Shown here: in pieces, positions 45,805-54,937 of the stretch | Layout: every line of letters starts with the position of its first letter | How positions within the stretch are numbered: position 1 is the stretch's first letter | Source: AWTP1-13 sp963827545 | GTDB lineage: Bacteria > Pseudomonadota > Alphaproteobacteria > Rhizobiales > Hyphomicrobiaceae | Direction of reading: 5' to 3' | Length of the DNA: 64,000 nucleotides | Assembly (NCBI GenBank): GCA_963827545.1 | Contig: CAWHBI010000035.1 | Location: forward strand, 106,398 to 170,397 | Made by a program: the position numbers and the translations under genes | The notes under the pieces: model-generated | The model's database searches: none | What the model was told of the DNA's origin: nothing | The model's input: only the letters and a program-made list of their open reading frames with translations

Positions 45805-46824
45805 TCAGCTCCCCGGCAGGGCGTGCACTTCCGGGAAGAACAGCTCCTTCCAGTCCGCCGGCATGGCCTTGATACTGCCGACGGCGTGCATGAACTCGGC
45901 ATACTTCATGGTGCTCTCGGGCACCATCGTCCATTTCACCTGCTTGCCGGACGCGATCTCGGCAACCTTCTCGACCGTCAGCTTGGATTTGACATTGTCG
46001 ATCCAGTATTGCGATGCCTGCTTCACGTCCTTGTTGAGCATCTGCGTCGCCTCCTCGAAGGCGGCGATCAGCGCCTTGTAGAGGGCGGGGTTCCTGTCGC
46101 GGAACTGGGATGAGGTCCAAGCGACGGTGAACGTGTGCGGTCCGCCGAACACGTCGTAGGAGTTAAGCACGGTGTGGATGCCGGCCTTCTCCAGCTGCTG
46201 GAACTGGAAGGGCGGCACGCTGAAGACGCTGGTAATCCCCGGCGTATCGCTTAGCAGCGCGATGGTGGCATCCGGCGGCGACATGGTGACGGTCAGCGGA
46301 TCGAGCTTGGCAAAGCTCGCCTGCCCCCACTGCTTGGCGGCGGCCATCTGCAGCATCATCGCCTGCAGGGAGACCTTCACCGCTGGCACTGCAATCTTGT
46401 CCTGATCGGTAAAGTCGGTGATGCTCTTCACGCTCGGGTTGCGCGTGTTGAGCAGGATCGGCTGGGAGGAGAAGGTCGCAACGCCCTTAACCGCGTTCGG
46501 CGTGCCGCGCGTACGCGCCCAGATGGTCAGTAGACCCGGCACGCCCCCGGAGACAATGTCGATGGAGCCGGACAGCAGGGCATCGTTCATTGCGGCGGGG
46601 CTGTTGAAGGTGGCCCACACCACCTTGACCTCGGGAAGGCCCGTGGCCTTGGCATGCTTCTCGAGCAGCTGATGGTGCTCCATCAAGTTGAACTGCAGGT
46701 ATCCCATCGAGAATTGACGGGCGAAGCGGATCTCCGGCGCCTGCGCGGCCGCGGCCCCTGCCAGGGCCACCAGCGTCAACCCGGCAAGGATCGGCACCGC
46801 CAATAGCAATCGTACCAAGGGCAT
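45805..46824 (-). CDS. ABC transporter substrate-binding protein, NitT/TauT family (2)
   Basis: The 339-residue paralogue of the preceding protein begins MPLVRLLLAVPILAGLTL with a signal peptide ending AAAAQ, then QFSMGYLQFNLMEHHQLLEK, NDALLSGSIDIVSGGVPGLL and QFRDRNPALYKALIAAFEEA. GAGGAGG lies before ATG 46824. It is first in the operon with the second binding protein, the ATPase and the permease. Divergence between the two (clearly related but far from identical) suggests different ligands or affinities. Confidence 0.88.
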   Translation of the reverse strand: MPLVRLLLAVPILAGLTLVALAGAAAAQAPEIRFARQFSMGYLQFNLMEHHQLLEKHAKATGLPEVKVVWATFNSPAAMNDALLSGSIDIVSGGVPGLLTIWARTRGTPNAVKGVATFSSQPILLNTRNPSVKSITDFTDQDKIAVPAVKVSLQAMMLQMAAAKQWGQASFAKLDPLTVTMSPPDATIALLSDTPGITSVFSVPPFQFQQLEKAGIHTVLNSYDVFGGPHTFTVAWTSSQFRDRNPALYKALIAAFEEATQMLNKDVKQASQYWIDNVKSKLTVEKVAEIASGKQVKWTMVPESTMKYAEFMHAVGSIKAMPADWKELFFPEVHALPGS

Positions 46825-46956
46825 TCCGTTTCCTCCTCGTGAGTTCTTTTTGGCCGGCCCAGGTGATGAGGCGAGCGTGTTCACCTGGTAACGTAACACC
46901 AGCGGGAATTGTTCAGAAGCCGGGGCGCAGCACGTAAGAGCGGCACATGCGGCACA

Positions 46957-47745
46957 TCAGCCTTGCGCGTCGGCGGCAACGAAGGGGTTGCGCAGGGTGC
47001 CTATGCCGGTGATCTCCACCTCGACCACATCGCCTGCCTTGAGATCGGGCGAGGTCCCGTCCGTGCCCATCCAGATCATGTCGCCCGGATAGAGCGTGAC
47101 GTACCGGCTGATCGTGCTGATGTAGGTGGCGACGCCAAACAGCATCGCATTGGTGCGAAAGCGCGTGGTCTCGGCGCCGTTGACGCGCACCCGCGTCTCC
47201 AGCGCATCGAGATCGACATCCGTCTCGATCCATGGCCCCATCGGCTTGAAGGTATCCGTGCTCTTGGCACGCCACAGCGTGCGGTCAGACTTTTGCCATG
47301 TGCGTTCGCTGACGTCGTTGCCGATGGTGTAGCCGAGCACGCAGGACAGCGCTTCCTGCTCGCCCAGGTGCTTCGCCCGCTTGCCGATGACGACGGCGAG
47401 CTCGCCCTCGTACTGGATCTGCTTGGCGTCAGCGGGAATGACGACGGGCTCCTCGTGCGCGACGAGCGCATTGACCGCGCGATAGCCGACGTCGGGCTGC
47501 TTCGGCAGATCCGGCGCGACCCCCCGCCTGGCGGCTCCCGCCCTGACGTGCTCCGCGTAGTTGAGGCCGACACAATAGAAGGTCGGCGGGACGACCGGCA
47601 CCTCGATCTTGACCGCGCGCAGGTCATGCGCGCGCCCGGTCTTCTCGTAACCTTGGAAAGGATCACCGGAGACTTCGCTGATGCGGTCGCCCTCCAGGAT
47701 GCCGTAGGCCGTGCGACCCTGCTGCGAGAACCTGATCCAGCGCAC
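46957..47745 (-). CDS. Fumarylacetoacetate hydrolase family protein (2)
   Basis: The 262-residue protein has an N-terminal segment (RWIRFSQQGRTAYGILEGD) and the catalytic FAH domain: FYCVGLNYAEHVRAG, the metal ligands in IQYEGELAVVIGKRA (Glu-x-Glu), GYTIGNDVSERTWQ with Asp, and PGDMIWMGTDGTSP. This fits 2-hydroxyhepta-2,4-diene-1,7-dioate isomerase/hydrolase types of aromatic breakdown. It occupies the place immediately after sdhA where sdhB usually lies. Role is uncertain. Confidence 0.88.
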   Translation of the reverse strand: MRWIRFSQQGRTAYGILEGDRISEVSGDPFQGYEKTGRAHDLRAVKIEVPVVPPTFYCVGLNYAEHVRAGAARRGVAPDLPKQPDVGYRAVNALVAHEEPVVIPADAKQIQYEGELAVVIGKRAKHLGEQEALSCVLGYTIGNDVSERTWQKSDRTLWRAKSTDTFKPMGPWIETDVDLDALETRVRVNGAETTRFRTNAMLFGVATYISTISRYVTLYPGDMIWMGTDGTSPDLKAGDVVEVEITGIGTLRNPFVAADAQG

Positions 47746-47817
47746 TACGGCGTTCTCCCCAATGCATGCCGGACAACTAGCCGAGGCCAGAGTCGAGCCC
47801 AGTCGCGATCCGCGGGC

Positions 47818-49662
47818 CTAGTACACCCGCGGCTTGGGCGGGATATAGGCGACCTCGTTGGTCAGGGTGTGCGTGTGCACCGCCCGATAGCCCAGATGCA
47901 CACTCTTGCTCGCATAGTCGGCCCAGGCCAGCGTGTGCTTCATCCAGTTGTCGTCGTCGCGTTTGGGGAAGTCCTCGCGCGCGTGGGCCCCGCGGCTCTC
48001 GGTGCGGTTCTTGGCGCCGACCACGGTTACGGCCGCTTGGCCGATCAGGTTGTCGTATTCCAGGGTCTCGACGAGATCCGTGTTCCAGATCAGCGACCGG
48101 TCGCTGACGCGAATGTCGTCTGAGCCCTTCCACACTTCCGTGATCTTCTGCACGCCTTCCTCGAGCACCGGGCCGTCGCGGAACACCGCACAGTGGTTCT
48201 GCATGATCTTCTGCATCTGGAGGCGCAGGCTCGCGGTCGGCGTACCGCCCTTGGCGTTGCGGAACTTGTCGAGACGCGATAGCGCGAGGTCGGCCGCATC
48301 GCTCGGCAGATCCGCTTGCGCACTCCCCTGCTCGACCGTCCTGGCGCATTGCAGGCCTGCGGCGCGGCCGAACACGACGAGGTCGATCAGCGAGTTGGAG
48401 CCCAGCCGGTTGGCGCCATGCACCGACACGCAGGCACCTTCGCCAAGGGCCATGAGGCCGGGCACCACGAAATCGGGATTGCCGCTCTTGGAGGTCAGGG
48501 TCTCGCCCATGTAGTTGGTCGCCACGCCGCCCATGTTGTAGTGCACGGTCGGCAGCACCGGGATCGGCTGGCGGCGCAGGTCGACGCCGGCGAAGACCTT
48601 GGCGTTCTCGGTGATGCCGGGCAGCCGCTCGGCCAGGACTTTCGGGTCCAGATGATCGAGGTGCAGGAAGATGTGGTCCTTCTCGGGGCCGACCCCGCGC
48701 CCTTCCCGGATCTCGATGGTCATCGAGCGCGAGACCACGTCGCGGGAGGCGAGATCCTTGGCGTGCGGAGCATAGCGCTCCATGAAGCGCTCGCCGGCGC
48801 TGTTGGTCAGATACCCACCCTCGCCGCGCGCGCCTTCGGTGATGAGCACGCCTGCGCCATAGACGCCAGTCGGATGGAACTGCACGAATTCCATGTCCTG
48901 CAGCGGCAGGCCGGCACGCAGCACCATGGCATTGCCGTCACCAGTGCAGGTGTGGGCGGAGGTGCAGGTGAAGTACGCGCGGCCGTAGCCGCCGGTGGCA
49001 AGGATCGTCTTCTTGGCACGGAAGCGATGCAGCGAGCCATCGTCCAGCTTCAGCGCGATGACGCCGCGGCAGGCCCCGTCCTGATCCATCATCAAATCGA
49101 TGGCGAAGTATTCGATGAAGAAATCCGCAGAATGCTTCAGCGATTGGCCGTAGAGCGTGTGCAGCATGGCGTGCCCAGTGCGGTCCGCCGCGGCGGCGGT
49201 GCGCTGCGCGGGCGGGCCTTCGCCGTACTCGGTAGTCATGCCGCCGAACGGGCGCTGGTAGATGCGCCCGTCCTCGGTGCGGCTGAAGGGCACGCCATAG
49301 TGCTCGAGCTCGTAGACGGCCTCGGGCGCGTTGCGGCAGAGATATTCGATCGCGTCCTGGTCGCCCAGCCAGTCGGCGCCCTTGACGGTGTCGTACATGT
49401 GCCAGCGCCAGTCGTCCGGGCCCATGTTGCCGAGCGCGGCGGCCACGCCACCCTGCGCGGCCACCGTGTGCGAGCGGGTGGGGAACACCTTGGTGATGCA
49501 CGCCGTCTTGAGGCCCGCCTCGGCGCATCCCAATGTTGCCCTAAGGCCCGCTCCGCCCGCGCCAACGATGATCACGTCGTAGGTGTGGTCGGTCAGGGGG
49601 TATGCCTTGCCGTTGAGGGCGGGCTTGGCGACGCCGCCGGTATCTCGAAGGTCTTGCGGCAT
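47818..49662 (-). CDS. sdhA: Succinate dehydrogenase flavoprotein subunit
   Basis: The 614-residue flavoprotein has the Rossmann VIIVGAGGAGLRATLG, the FAD-linking His in PTRSHTVAAQGG, the active-site TEGARGEGGYLTN Arg, HPTGVYGAG and the C-terminal PPKPRVY. It oxidises succinate to fumarate in complex II, and its length matches SdhA. It follows sdhD by two bases on the minus strand. The iron-sulfur subunit gene sdhB, normally next, is not in the window. Confidence 0.97.
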   Translation of the reverse strand: MPQDLRDTGGVAKPALNGKAYPLTDHTYDVIIVGAGGAGLRATLGCAEAGLKTACITKVFPTRSHTVAAQGGVAAALGNMGPDDWRWHMYDTVKGADWLGDQDAIEYLCRNAPEAVYELEHYGVPFSRTEDGRIYQRPFGGMTTEYGEGPPAQRTAAAADRTGHAMLHTLYGQSLKHSADFFIEYFAIDLMMDQDGACRGVIALKLDDGSLHRFRAKKTILATGGYGRAYFTCTSAHTCTGDGNAMVLRAGLPLQDMEFVQFHPTGVYGAGVLITEGARGEGGYLTNSAGERFMERYAPHAKDLASRDVVSRSMTIEIREGRGVGPEKDHIFLHLDHLDPKVLAERLPGITENAKVFAGVDLRRQPIPVLPTVHYNMGGVATNYMGETLTSKSGNPDFVVPGLMALGEGACVSVHGANRLGSNSLIDLVVFGRAAGLQCARTVEQGSAQADLPSDAADLALSRLDKFRNAKGGTPTASLRLQMQKIMQNHCAVFRDGPVLEEGVQKITEVWKGSDDIRVSDRSLIWNTDLVETLEYDNLIGQAAVTVVGAKNRTESRGAHAREDFPKRDDDNWMKHTLAWADYASKSVHLGYRAVHTHTLTNEVAYIPPKPRVY

Positions 49663-49664
49663 GG

Positions 49665-50045
49665 TTAGGCCCCGAAGCTCAGCTTCAGCACGGCAAACAC
49701 GGTGGTGATCCCGATCAGGATCGCGAAGAAGGAGTTTAGCATCAGGGCGGCGATCTTGCGCCCTTCGGAATGCACATAGTCCTCAATGATAGCTTGCATA
49801 CCGAGCCGCATATGCATGACGCCGGACAGGATCAGCAGCAGGAGCGCTATGGCATTCTGCGGCTTGGCCAGGGCGCGTTTCACGGTGGCGTGATCGGCAC
49901 CGGCAAGCTTGACCAGCAGCACGATCAGGAAACAGACGAGGAAGATGTTGGCGACGGCTGTCAGCCGCTGCTTCCAGAAGTGATCCGTGCCCTCCTTGGC
50001 GGAGCCCAGGCCGCGAACCTTGGCAAGCGGCGTTCGCTGGCCCAT
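49665..50045 (-). CDS. sdhD: Succinate dehydrogenase membrane anchor subunit
   Basis: The 126-residue protein has three hydrophobic helices (LTAVANIFLVCFLIVLLVKL, ALLLLILSGVMHMRLG, LNSFFAILIGITTVFAVL) and the GVMHMRLGMQAIIEDYVH haem/quinone-site region typical of SdhD. It starts one base after the sdhC stop and ends two bases before sdhA. Together with SdhC it anchors complex II in the inner membrane. Confidence 0.93.
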   Translation of the reverse strand: MGQRTPLAKVRGLGSAKEGTDHFWKQRLTAVANIFLVCFLIVLLVKLAGADHATVKRALAKPQNAIALLLLILSGVMHMRLGMQAIIEDYVHSEGRKIAALMLNSFFAILIGITTVFAVLKLSFGA

Positions 50046-50046
50046 C

Positions 50047-50452
50047 TCACAAGCCTCCCCGCATCGACACCCCGACGGCCCACACCGCAGCCGTCAGCGT
50101 GAGCGAGCCGAGGATGGTCAGCCACCCGAGCACGTCTGCGGAGCGGGGCTGCAACGCGCGGCCGGTGTCCCAGATCAGGTGCCGGATGCCCCCCAGCATG
50201 TGATGAATGAGCGCCCAGGAATATCCGAACAGCACCAGCTTGCCGACCGGATGGCCGAATAGGTCGTTCACCAGCACGAACTGCCGTTCCCCCATCGCGG
50301 CCGCGACGAGCCAAGCAGCGAGCAGCACGGTGCCAAAGTACAGCGCCCCTCCAGTAATGCGATGCAAGATCGACATCAGCATCGTGATCGTCATGCGATA
50401 GATGCCGAGGTGGGGGGAGAGCGGACGTCCGCCGCGCGCTGGGCTCTGCCAT
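50047..50452 (-). CDS. sdhC: Succinate dehydrogenase cytochrome b556 subunit; one frameshift near the start
   Basis: The intact part (MTITMLMSILHRITGGALYF...HHMLGGIRHLIWD) has the SILHRITG signature and three helices of SdhC. The family N-terminus RPLSPHLGIYR lies in another frame just upstream: ATG 50452 (GGGAGAATAAGCAGC before it), MAEPSAR, an extra base near 50425, then RPLSPHLGIYRM. The corrected length is 134, the normal size, so the short frame starting at 50394 is an artefact. It is first in the sdhCDA operon. Confidence 0.9.
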
Positions 50453-50618
50453 GCTGCTTATTCTCCCGCTGCTCAAGCTTGCGACGCGTGCGCTTCTAAC
50501 GCTGTGCAGCATAGGCGGCAATCGGCCGATTGTCCCAGCGCGCGGGCTAACCGGGCGACCGACTGGATAGGTGTATTGTATGCCAGAGCCGCCGCCCTGA
50601 CGATCGTGCACCGCCCTC

Positions 50619-51674
50619 TTATCGCGGCAGCACCAGCCACAGGTCGAGGTCGAGAATGACGCCCTCCTCGTAATCACCCGCGGCGTTTCGCAATGGGAAA
50701 TCCCCGCAGGAACGGTTCTTGACCGCGACCAGCCGCGCGCGTAGCGCGCCGATGTCGCGTCGTCCGGCGATCTCGGCCGTCTCCAGCACCTCCGACCAGG
50801 CGTAGACCGTGTCGCCGGCGAAGCAAGGCGCCACATGCCGGCCGGCATTGATGGCGGCAACATGGAAGGCGTTGGCGAGGCCGTTGAAGGAAAAAGCGCG
50901 GGCCAGCGACATGACCACACCGCCATAGACGAGCCGGCGTTTGAACTGGCCCTGCGCCTGCTCATGCTGATTGAAGTGCACCTTCGCGGTGTTCTGATAG
51001 AGGCGCGTGGCGATCTGGTGCTCGGCCTCCTCGAGCGTCATCGCATCGATATGGTCGATCTTCTCCCCAGCTGCGTAGTCGCCCCAGCGGTGCGGAGAGC
51101 CGGCCAACGCGAAATCGTAGCGTCCGGTGTCGATCTCGGGCACCGCGTGGCCCAAGGCGGCCGGATCGACCCGCTCGCCAAGCTTTGGAACGAGCGGCTC
51201 GGGGGCCGGCGAGGCCTTGTCGCGCTTGCGCACCATCACCCAGCGCACGTACTCCAGCACTGCCTCGCCGTTCTGGTTGCGGCCCGTCGTGCGCACGTAG
51301 ACGACGCCGGAGGCGCGATTGGCGTTCTCGCGCAGGCCAATCACCTCTGAGCGGGCGCTCAGCGTATCGCCGGGATAGACCGCCGTGAGAAAGCGGCACT
51401 CGGCGTAGCCGAGGTTGGCGATGGCATTGAGCGAGATATCAGGCACGGTCTTGCCGAACACCGTGTGGAATACCAGGAGATCATCGACCGGTGCCCGCGG
51501 GTATCCGACCGCCTTGGCGAACGCGTCCGACGACTGCACGGCAAAGCGCGGGCCGTAGAGGCCCGTGTAGAGCGCCACATCGCCGGTGGTGATCGTGCGC
51601 GGCGTGGCGTGGGTCAACACCTGGCCGACAGAGAAGTCCTCGAAATAGTGGCCGAGCTTCGCCTTGGCGCTCAT
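50619..51674 (-). CDS. MaoC-type dehydratase, mesaconyl-CoA hydratase-like
   Basis: The 351-residue protein has two hot-dog domains. The first has HYFEDFSVGQVLTHATPRTI and YTGLYGPRFAVQSSDAFAK; the second has RLYQNTAKVHFNQHEQ and RRLVYGGVVMSLARAFSFNG. This double-domain form matches beta-methylmalyl-CoA dehydratase (mesaconyl-CoA hydratase) of the ethylmalonyl-CoA pathway. ATG 51674 is used. It lies 34 bases after a DUF1737 gene and an HpcH/HpaI-type lyase gene that could supply or use its product. Substrate is inferred from this set. Confidence 0.82.
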   Translation of the reverse strand: MSAKAKLGHYFEDFSVGQVLTHATPRTITTGDVALYTGLYGPRFAVQSSDAFAKAVGYPRAPVDDLLVFHTVFGKTVPDISLNAIANLGYAECRFLTAVYPGDTLSARSEVIGLRENANRASGVVYVRTTGRNQNGEAVLEYVRWVMVRKRDKASPAPEPLVPKLGERVDPAALGHAVPEIDTGRYDFALAGSPHRWGDYAAGEKIDHIDAMTLEEAEHQIATRLYQNTAKVHFNQHEQAQGQFKRRLVYGGVVMSLARAFSFNGLANAFHVAAINAGRHVAPCFAGDTVYAWSEVLETAEIAGRRDIGALRARLVAVKNRSCGDFPLRNAAGDYEEGVILDLDLWLVLPR

Positions 51675-51708
51675 AAGCCGATCCTCCAGCACATCGACGA
51701 TGCCGCCC

Positions 51709-51912
51709 TCACTGCTCGGAAAGCTTGATCCCAGGGCGGTATTCTCCGGGCGCTTCCTTGGTGATGACCTGGCCGCAGATCACGCGCTTGCGCTCCTGGT
51801 CATAGGTCAGCGCCGGCGGACCATAGAGCTGCCATCCCTTGTTGAGCTCGGCCGTGACGCGATGGCAGAAGCTGTCGTCGTCCGGTCCGGTCAGATAGCG
51901 ATAGAGCTTCAT
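51709..51912 (-). CDS. DUF1737 small protein
   Basis: The 67-residue protein begins MKLYRYLTGPDDDSFCHRVT and has GWQLYGPPALTYD and VICGQVITKEAP, the DUF1737 pattern. Function is unknown; it is cytoplasmic and may bind a partner enzyme. Its ATG overlaps the stop of the lyase gene (ATGA at 51909-51912) and it is followed closely by the MaoC gene, so it is the coupled middle member of a three-gene operon. Confidence 0.85.
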   Translation of the reverse strand: MKLYRYLTGPDDDSFCHRVTAELNKGWQLYGPPALTYDQERKRVICGQVITKEAPGEYRPGIKLSEQ

Positions 51913-52788
51913 GGCTGTGCCCTTTCGTTGATCGCCTCGGCGATGGCCACCGTGCGCCGTGCCATCTCTGCATGCAGCAGCTCGACCATGCGGCCTTCGA
52001 CCGTGATCACTCCCTTGCCCTTGTTCTCGGGCTGGTCGAAGGCAGCGATGATCTTGCGCGCGAAGGCCACCTCGGCCTCCGGCGGCGCGAACACCTCGTT
52101 GGCAATGGCGATCTGGTCGGGATGGATCAGCGTCTTGCCGTCGAAGCCGAGCGCGCGGCCATGCACGCACTCGCGGCGAAAGCCGTCGGCATCCTTGAAA
52201 TTGTTGTAGACGCCGTCGAGCACGTCGAGGCCATAGGCGCGCGCCGCCGTGACGGTGGCGGAGAGCCAGTAGAGCGCCGGCCGCCTGTTGGACGAGAGGT
52301 CGGCGCGCGTCTCCTTGACGAGGTCGTTGGTGCCCATGACGAGGCAGGCCAGCCGCCCGCCGCCCAGGCGCGAGGCGGCGGCGATATCCTGGACGTTGAG
52401 GATGGCCAGCGGCGTCTCGATCATGGCCCACAGCCGCGTCTTTGCAGGCGCGCCTGCAAGCGCCTCCGTTGCCCGCACAATGTCGGCACCGTTGGCGGGC
52501 TTGGGCACGAGAACGGCATCGGGCGCCGCGGCCGCTGCTGCTTCCAGGTCCGCCTTGCCCCACGGCGTGTCGAGCGCATTGATGCGAATGATGAGCTCGC
52601 GCCGGCCATAGCCGCCCGCCCTTGACCGCCGCGCACACCTGGTCGCGCGCCGCCGCCTTGGCGTCGGGCGCGACCGCGTCCTCCAGGTCGAGGATCAGTG
52701 CATCGGCTGGCAGCGACTTGGCCTTTTCCAGCGCGCGGGCATTGGAGCCCGGCATGTAGAGCACGCTGCGGCGCGGGCGGATTTGCAT
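51909..52788 (-). CDS. HpcH/HpaI aldolase/citrate lyase family protein (malyl-CoA lyase-like); one frameshift
   Basis: The family cleaves or forms C-C bonds of CoA esters such as malyl-CoA with Mg2+. Pieces are QIRPRRSVLYMPGSNARALE, ADALILDLEDAVAPDAK with Asp/Glu ligands, then (after an extra base near 52615) RELIIRINALDTPWGK, LVPKPANGADIV, RLWAMIETPLAILN and FDGKTLIHPDQI. The corrected length is 292. With the DUF1737 and MaoC genes it looks like a malyl/beta-methylmalyl-CoA lyase of the ethylmalonyl-CoA route, but CitE-like variants are similar and cannot be excluded. Confidence 0.8.
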
Positions 52789-52930
52789 GAGTGCGTTCCT
52801 TGGCTGTGTTAGGCCCAGCCTAGGCAAAGCTCGTGCCGCTCGCCAGCGCGGCGGCATTGCGGCAGGTCTTGGCATGGGCCGAGCGTTCCGCCAGATTCGA
52901 CCTGAACGCCGAACCATCGGATCGAAGCAC

Positions 52931-54110
52931 GTGGAAACCGCAGATGTCGTGATCGTCGGCGGGGGCATCGTCGGCAGCGCCGCCGCCTATTTTCTGAGCA
53001 CGGACACCGCTTTTCGCGGCCGACGCATCGTCCTCATCGAGCGCGATCCCAGCTACCGCGACGTGCAGCACCGCCCGGTCGGCCGGGGGATTGCGGCAGC
53101 AGTTCTCGACGCCGGAGAACATCGCCATGTCGCAGTTCACGCTGGCGATGTTTCGCCGGCTCAAGACCATCTTTGGCGCCGAGGCCGACGTGGCCTTTCG
53201 CGAGCAGGGCTACCTGATCATGGCCACTGCCGAAGGCCAGCCGCTGCTGGCCGAGAACGTCGCGTTGCAGCAGTCTATGCAAGCCGACATCGCTCTGCTC
53301 GACGCCGCTGATCTCGCCAGGCATTTCTCCTGGCTCGCGACGGCAGGCGTGGCCGCCGCCGGCTTCGGCCGCTCCGGCGAGGGCTGGTTCGATCCCATGA
53401 GCCTCGCGACCCTGTTCCGCAAGGCCGCCCTCGCGAACGGCGTGACGATGATCAACGACCGCGTCACTGGCATCCAGGTCGGCGACCGCGTCGATGCCAT
53501 TTCGCTCGCGAGCGGAAGCAAGATCGTATGCGGACACCTCGTCAACGCGGCAGGCGCATGGGCCGGTGAGCTCGCTGCGCTGGCTGGCATCAGGCTGCCG
53601 GTCGAGCCGCGCAAGCGCTACGTCTACGTCATCGATTGTCGCGAGGTGCCCGGGGCGCTGCGCCATGCCCCTCTTACGGTCGATCCTTCTGGCGTGTGGT
53701 TTCGACCGGAAGGGCAATTCTTCATCTGCGGCAGGTCGCCGGAGGAAGGTCAGGAGCCGCCGGCCGCCGATCTCGAACAGATCGACCACGGCTTCTTCGA
53801 ACAGCAAGTCTGGCCGCATCTAGCCGCACGCGTTCCCGCTTTCGAGAGCGTCAAGGTGGTGAATGCCTGGGCCGGCTACTACGATTACAACACGCTCGAT
53901 CAGAACGCAGTGATCGGCCCGCACCCCAGGATGGCGAACTTCTACTTCGCCAACGGCTTCTCTGGCCACGGTGCTCAGCAGGCAGCAGCCGCAGGCCGCG
54001 CGGTTGCCGAGCTCATCGTGCACGGCGCATTCCAGACCCTCGATCTGTCGCGCCTCGGTTACGGCCGCATCGTCGACAACGCGCCCCTGCGGGAGCGCAA
54101 CGTGATTTAG
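52931..54110 (+). CDS. FAD-dependent amino-acid-oxidase-type oxidoreductase (DAO family); one frameshift
   Basis: The N-terminal FAD motif ADVVIVGGGIVGSAAAYFL follows GTG 52931. After an extra G near 53063 the frame continues STARSAGGLRQQFSTPENI, then GYLIMATAEGQ, VNAAGAWAGELA, and the C-terminal FYFANGFSGHGAQQAAAAG. The family oxidises glycine, sarcosine or D-amino acids and related amines. The corrected length is 392. It is followed 44 bases later by a pyridoxal kinase-like gene. Substrate is unknown. Confidence 0.85.
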
Positions 54111-54154
54111 CAGCGCGAGTTGCGGACTTCTCGATCACCACGCTAGTAAGGGGC

Positions 54155-54937
54155 ATGGCGACCGTTCTGGCGATTTCTTCGCATGTCGTGCGGGGGCACG
54201 TGGGCCTCGCCGCCACCGTGCCGGCGCTGCAGTGGCTGGGTCACGAGGTGTGGGCTCTGCCGACCGTGCTGCTTGCCAGCCGTCCGGGCCTTGGCAAGCT
54301 GGTGCGGTTTGACCTGCCGCACGATGACCTGGGCGCGATGCTCTCCGCGCTCGAGGCCGATGGCTGCTGGACTTCACTCGACGCCGTGCTCACCGGCTAT
54401 TTCCCTTCCGAGTCTTCGGTGACGGCTGTGGCAGCCGCGATTTCACGCATCAAGCAAACCCGACCCGCGATCCCAGTGCTCGTCGATCCCATCCTTGGCG
54501 ACGCGGGTCGGCTCTATGTCGCGGCAGAGACGGCAGCGGCCATTCGCGACAAGCTCTTGCCATTGGCGACCATTGCGACCCCCAACCTGTTCGAGCTGCA
54601 ATGGCTGACCGGAGCCTCAGCCGAGACGAGCGAGGAGATCGTGCAGGCGGCGCTGCGCCTGGGGCCGCCGACCGTGGTGGTGACATCTGCCTTGAATTCG
54701 GCGCAAGGCATCTGGACGCTGCTGGTGACCGCTGCCAATCACGCAGGCCGTTCGGCTGCCACACGGGCCGGCATTCCCAACGGCGCGGGCGACCTATTGG
54801 CTGGGCTGTTGCTCGGATACCTGCTGAACGGCCAATCCGTCGAAACCGCGCTCGATGCTAGTTTGACCGATCTCGACCGTGTGCTGGCCGCGAGCACCGG
54901 CCAGACAGTGCTACAGCTGTCGGTGCTGCTGCGTTAA
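54155..54937 (+). CDS. pdxY: Pyridoxal kinase-like protein (PdxY/PdxK family)
   Basis: The 260-residue ribokinase-fold protein has LAISSHVVRGHVGLAATVPALQ at the start, VLVDPILGDAGRLYV, ATPNLFELQWLTG and the anion-hole RAGIPNGAGDLLAGLLLGYLL with the catalytic Asp. These match pyridoxal kinases that make PLP by salvage. AAGGGG precedes ATG 54155. Its stop shares TTAA with the convergent monooxygenase gene. The amino-acid oxidase upstream may be co-transcribed. Confidence 0.88.
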   Translation: MATVLAISSHVVRGHVGLAATVPALQWLGHEVWALPTVLLASRPGLGKLVRFDLPHDDLGAMLSALEADGCWTSLDAVLTGYFPSESSVTAVAAAISRIKQTRPAIPVLVDPILGDAGRLYVAAETAAAIRDKLLPLATIATPNLFELQWLTGASAETSEEIVQAALRLGPPTVVVTSALNSAQGIWTLLVTAANHAGRSAATRAGIPNGAGDLLAGLLLGYLLNGQSVETALDASLTDLDRVLAASTGQTVLQLSVLLR

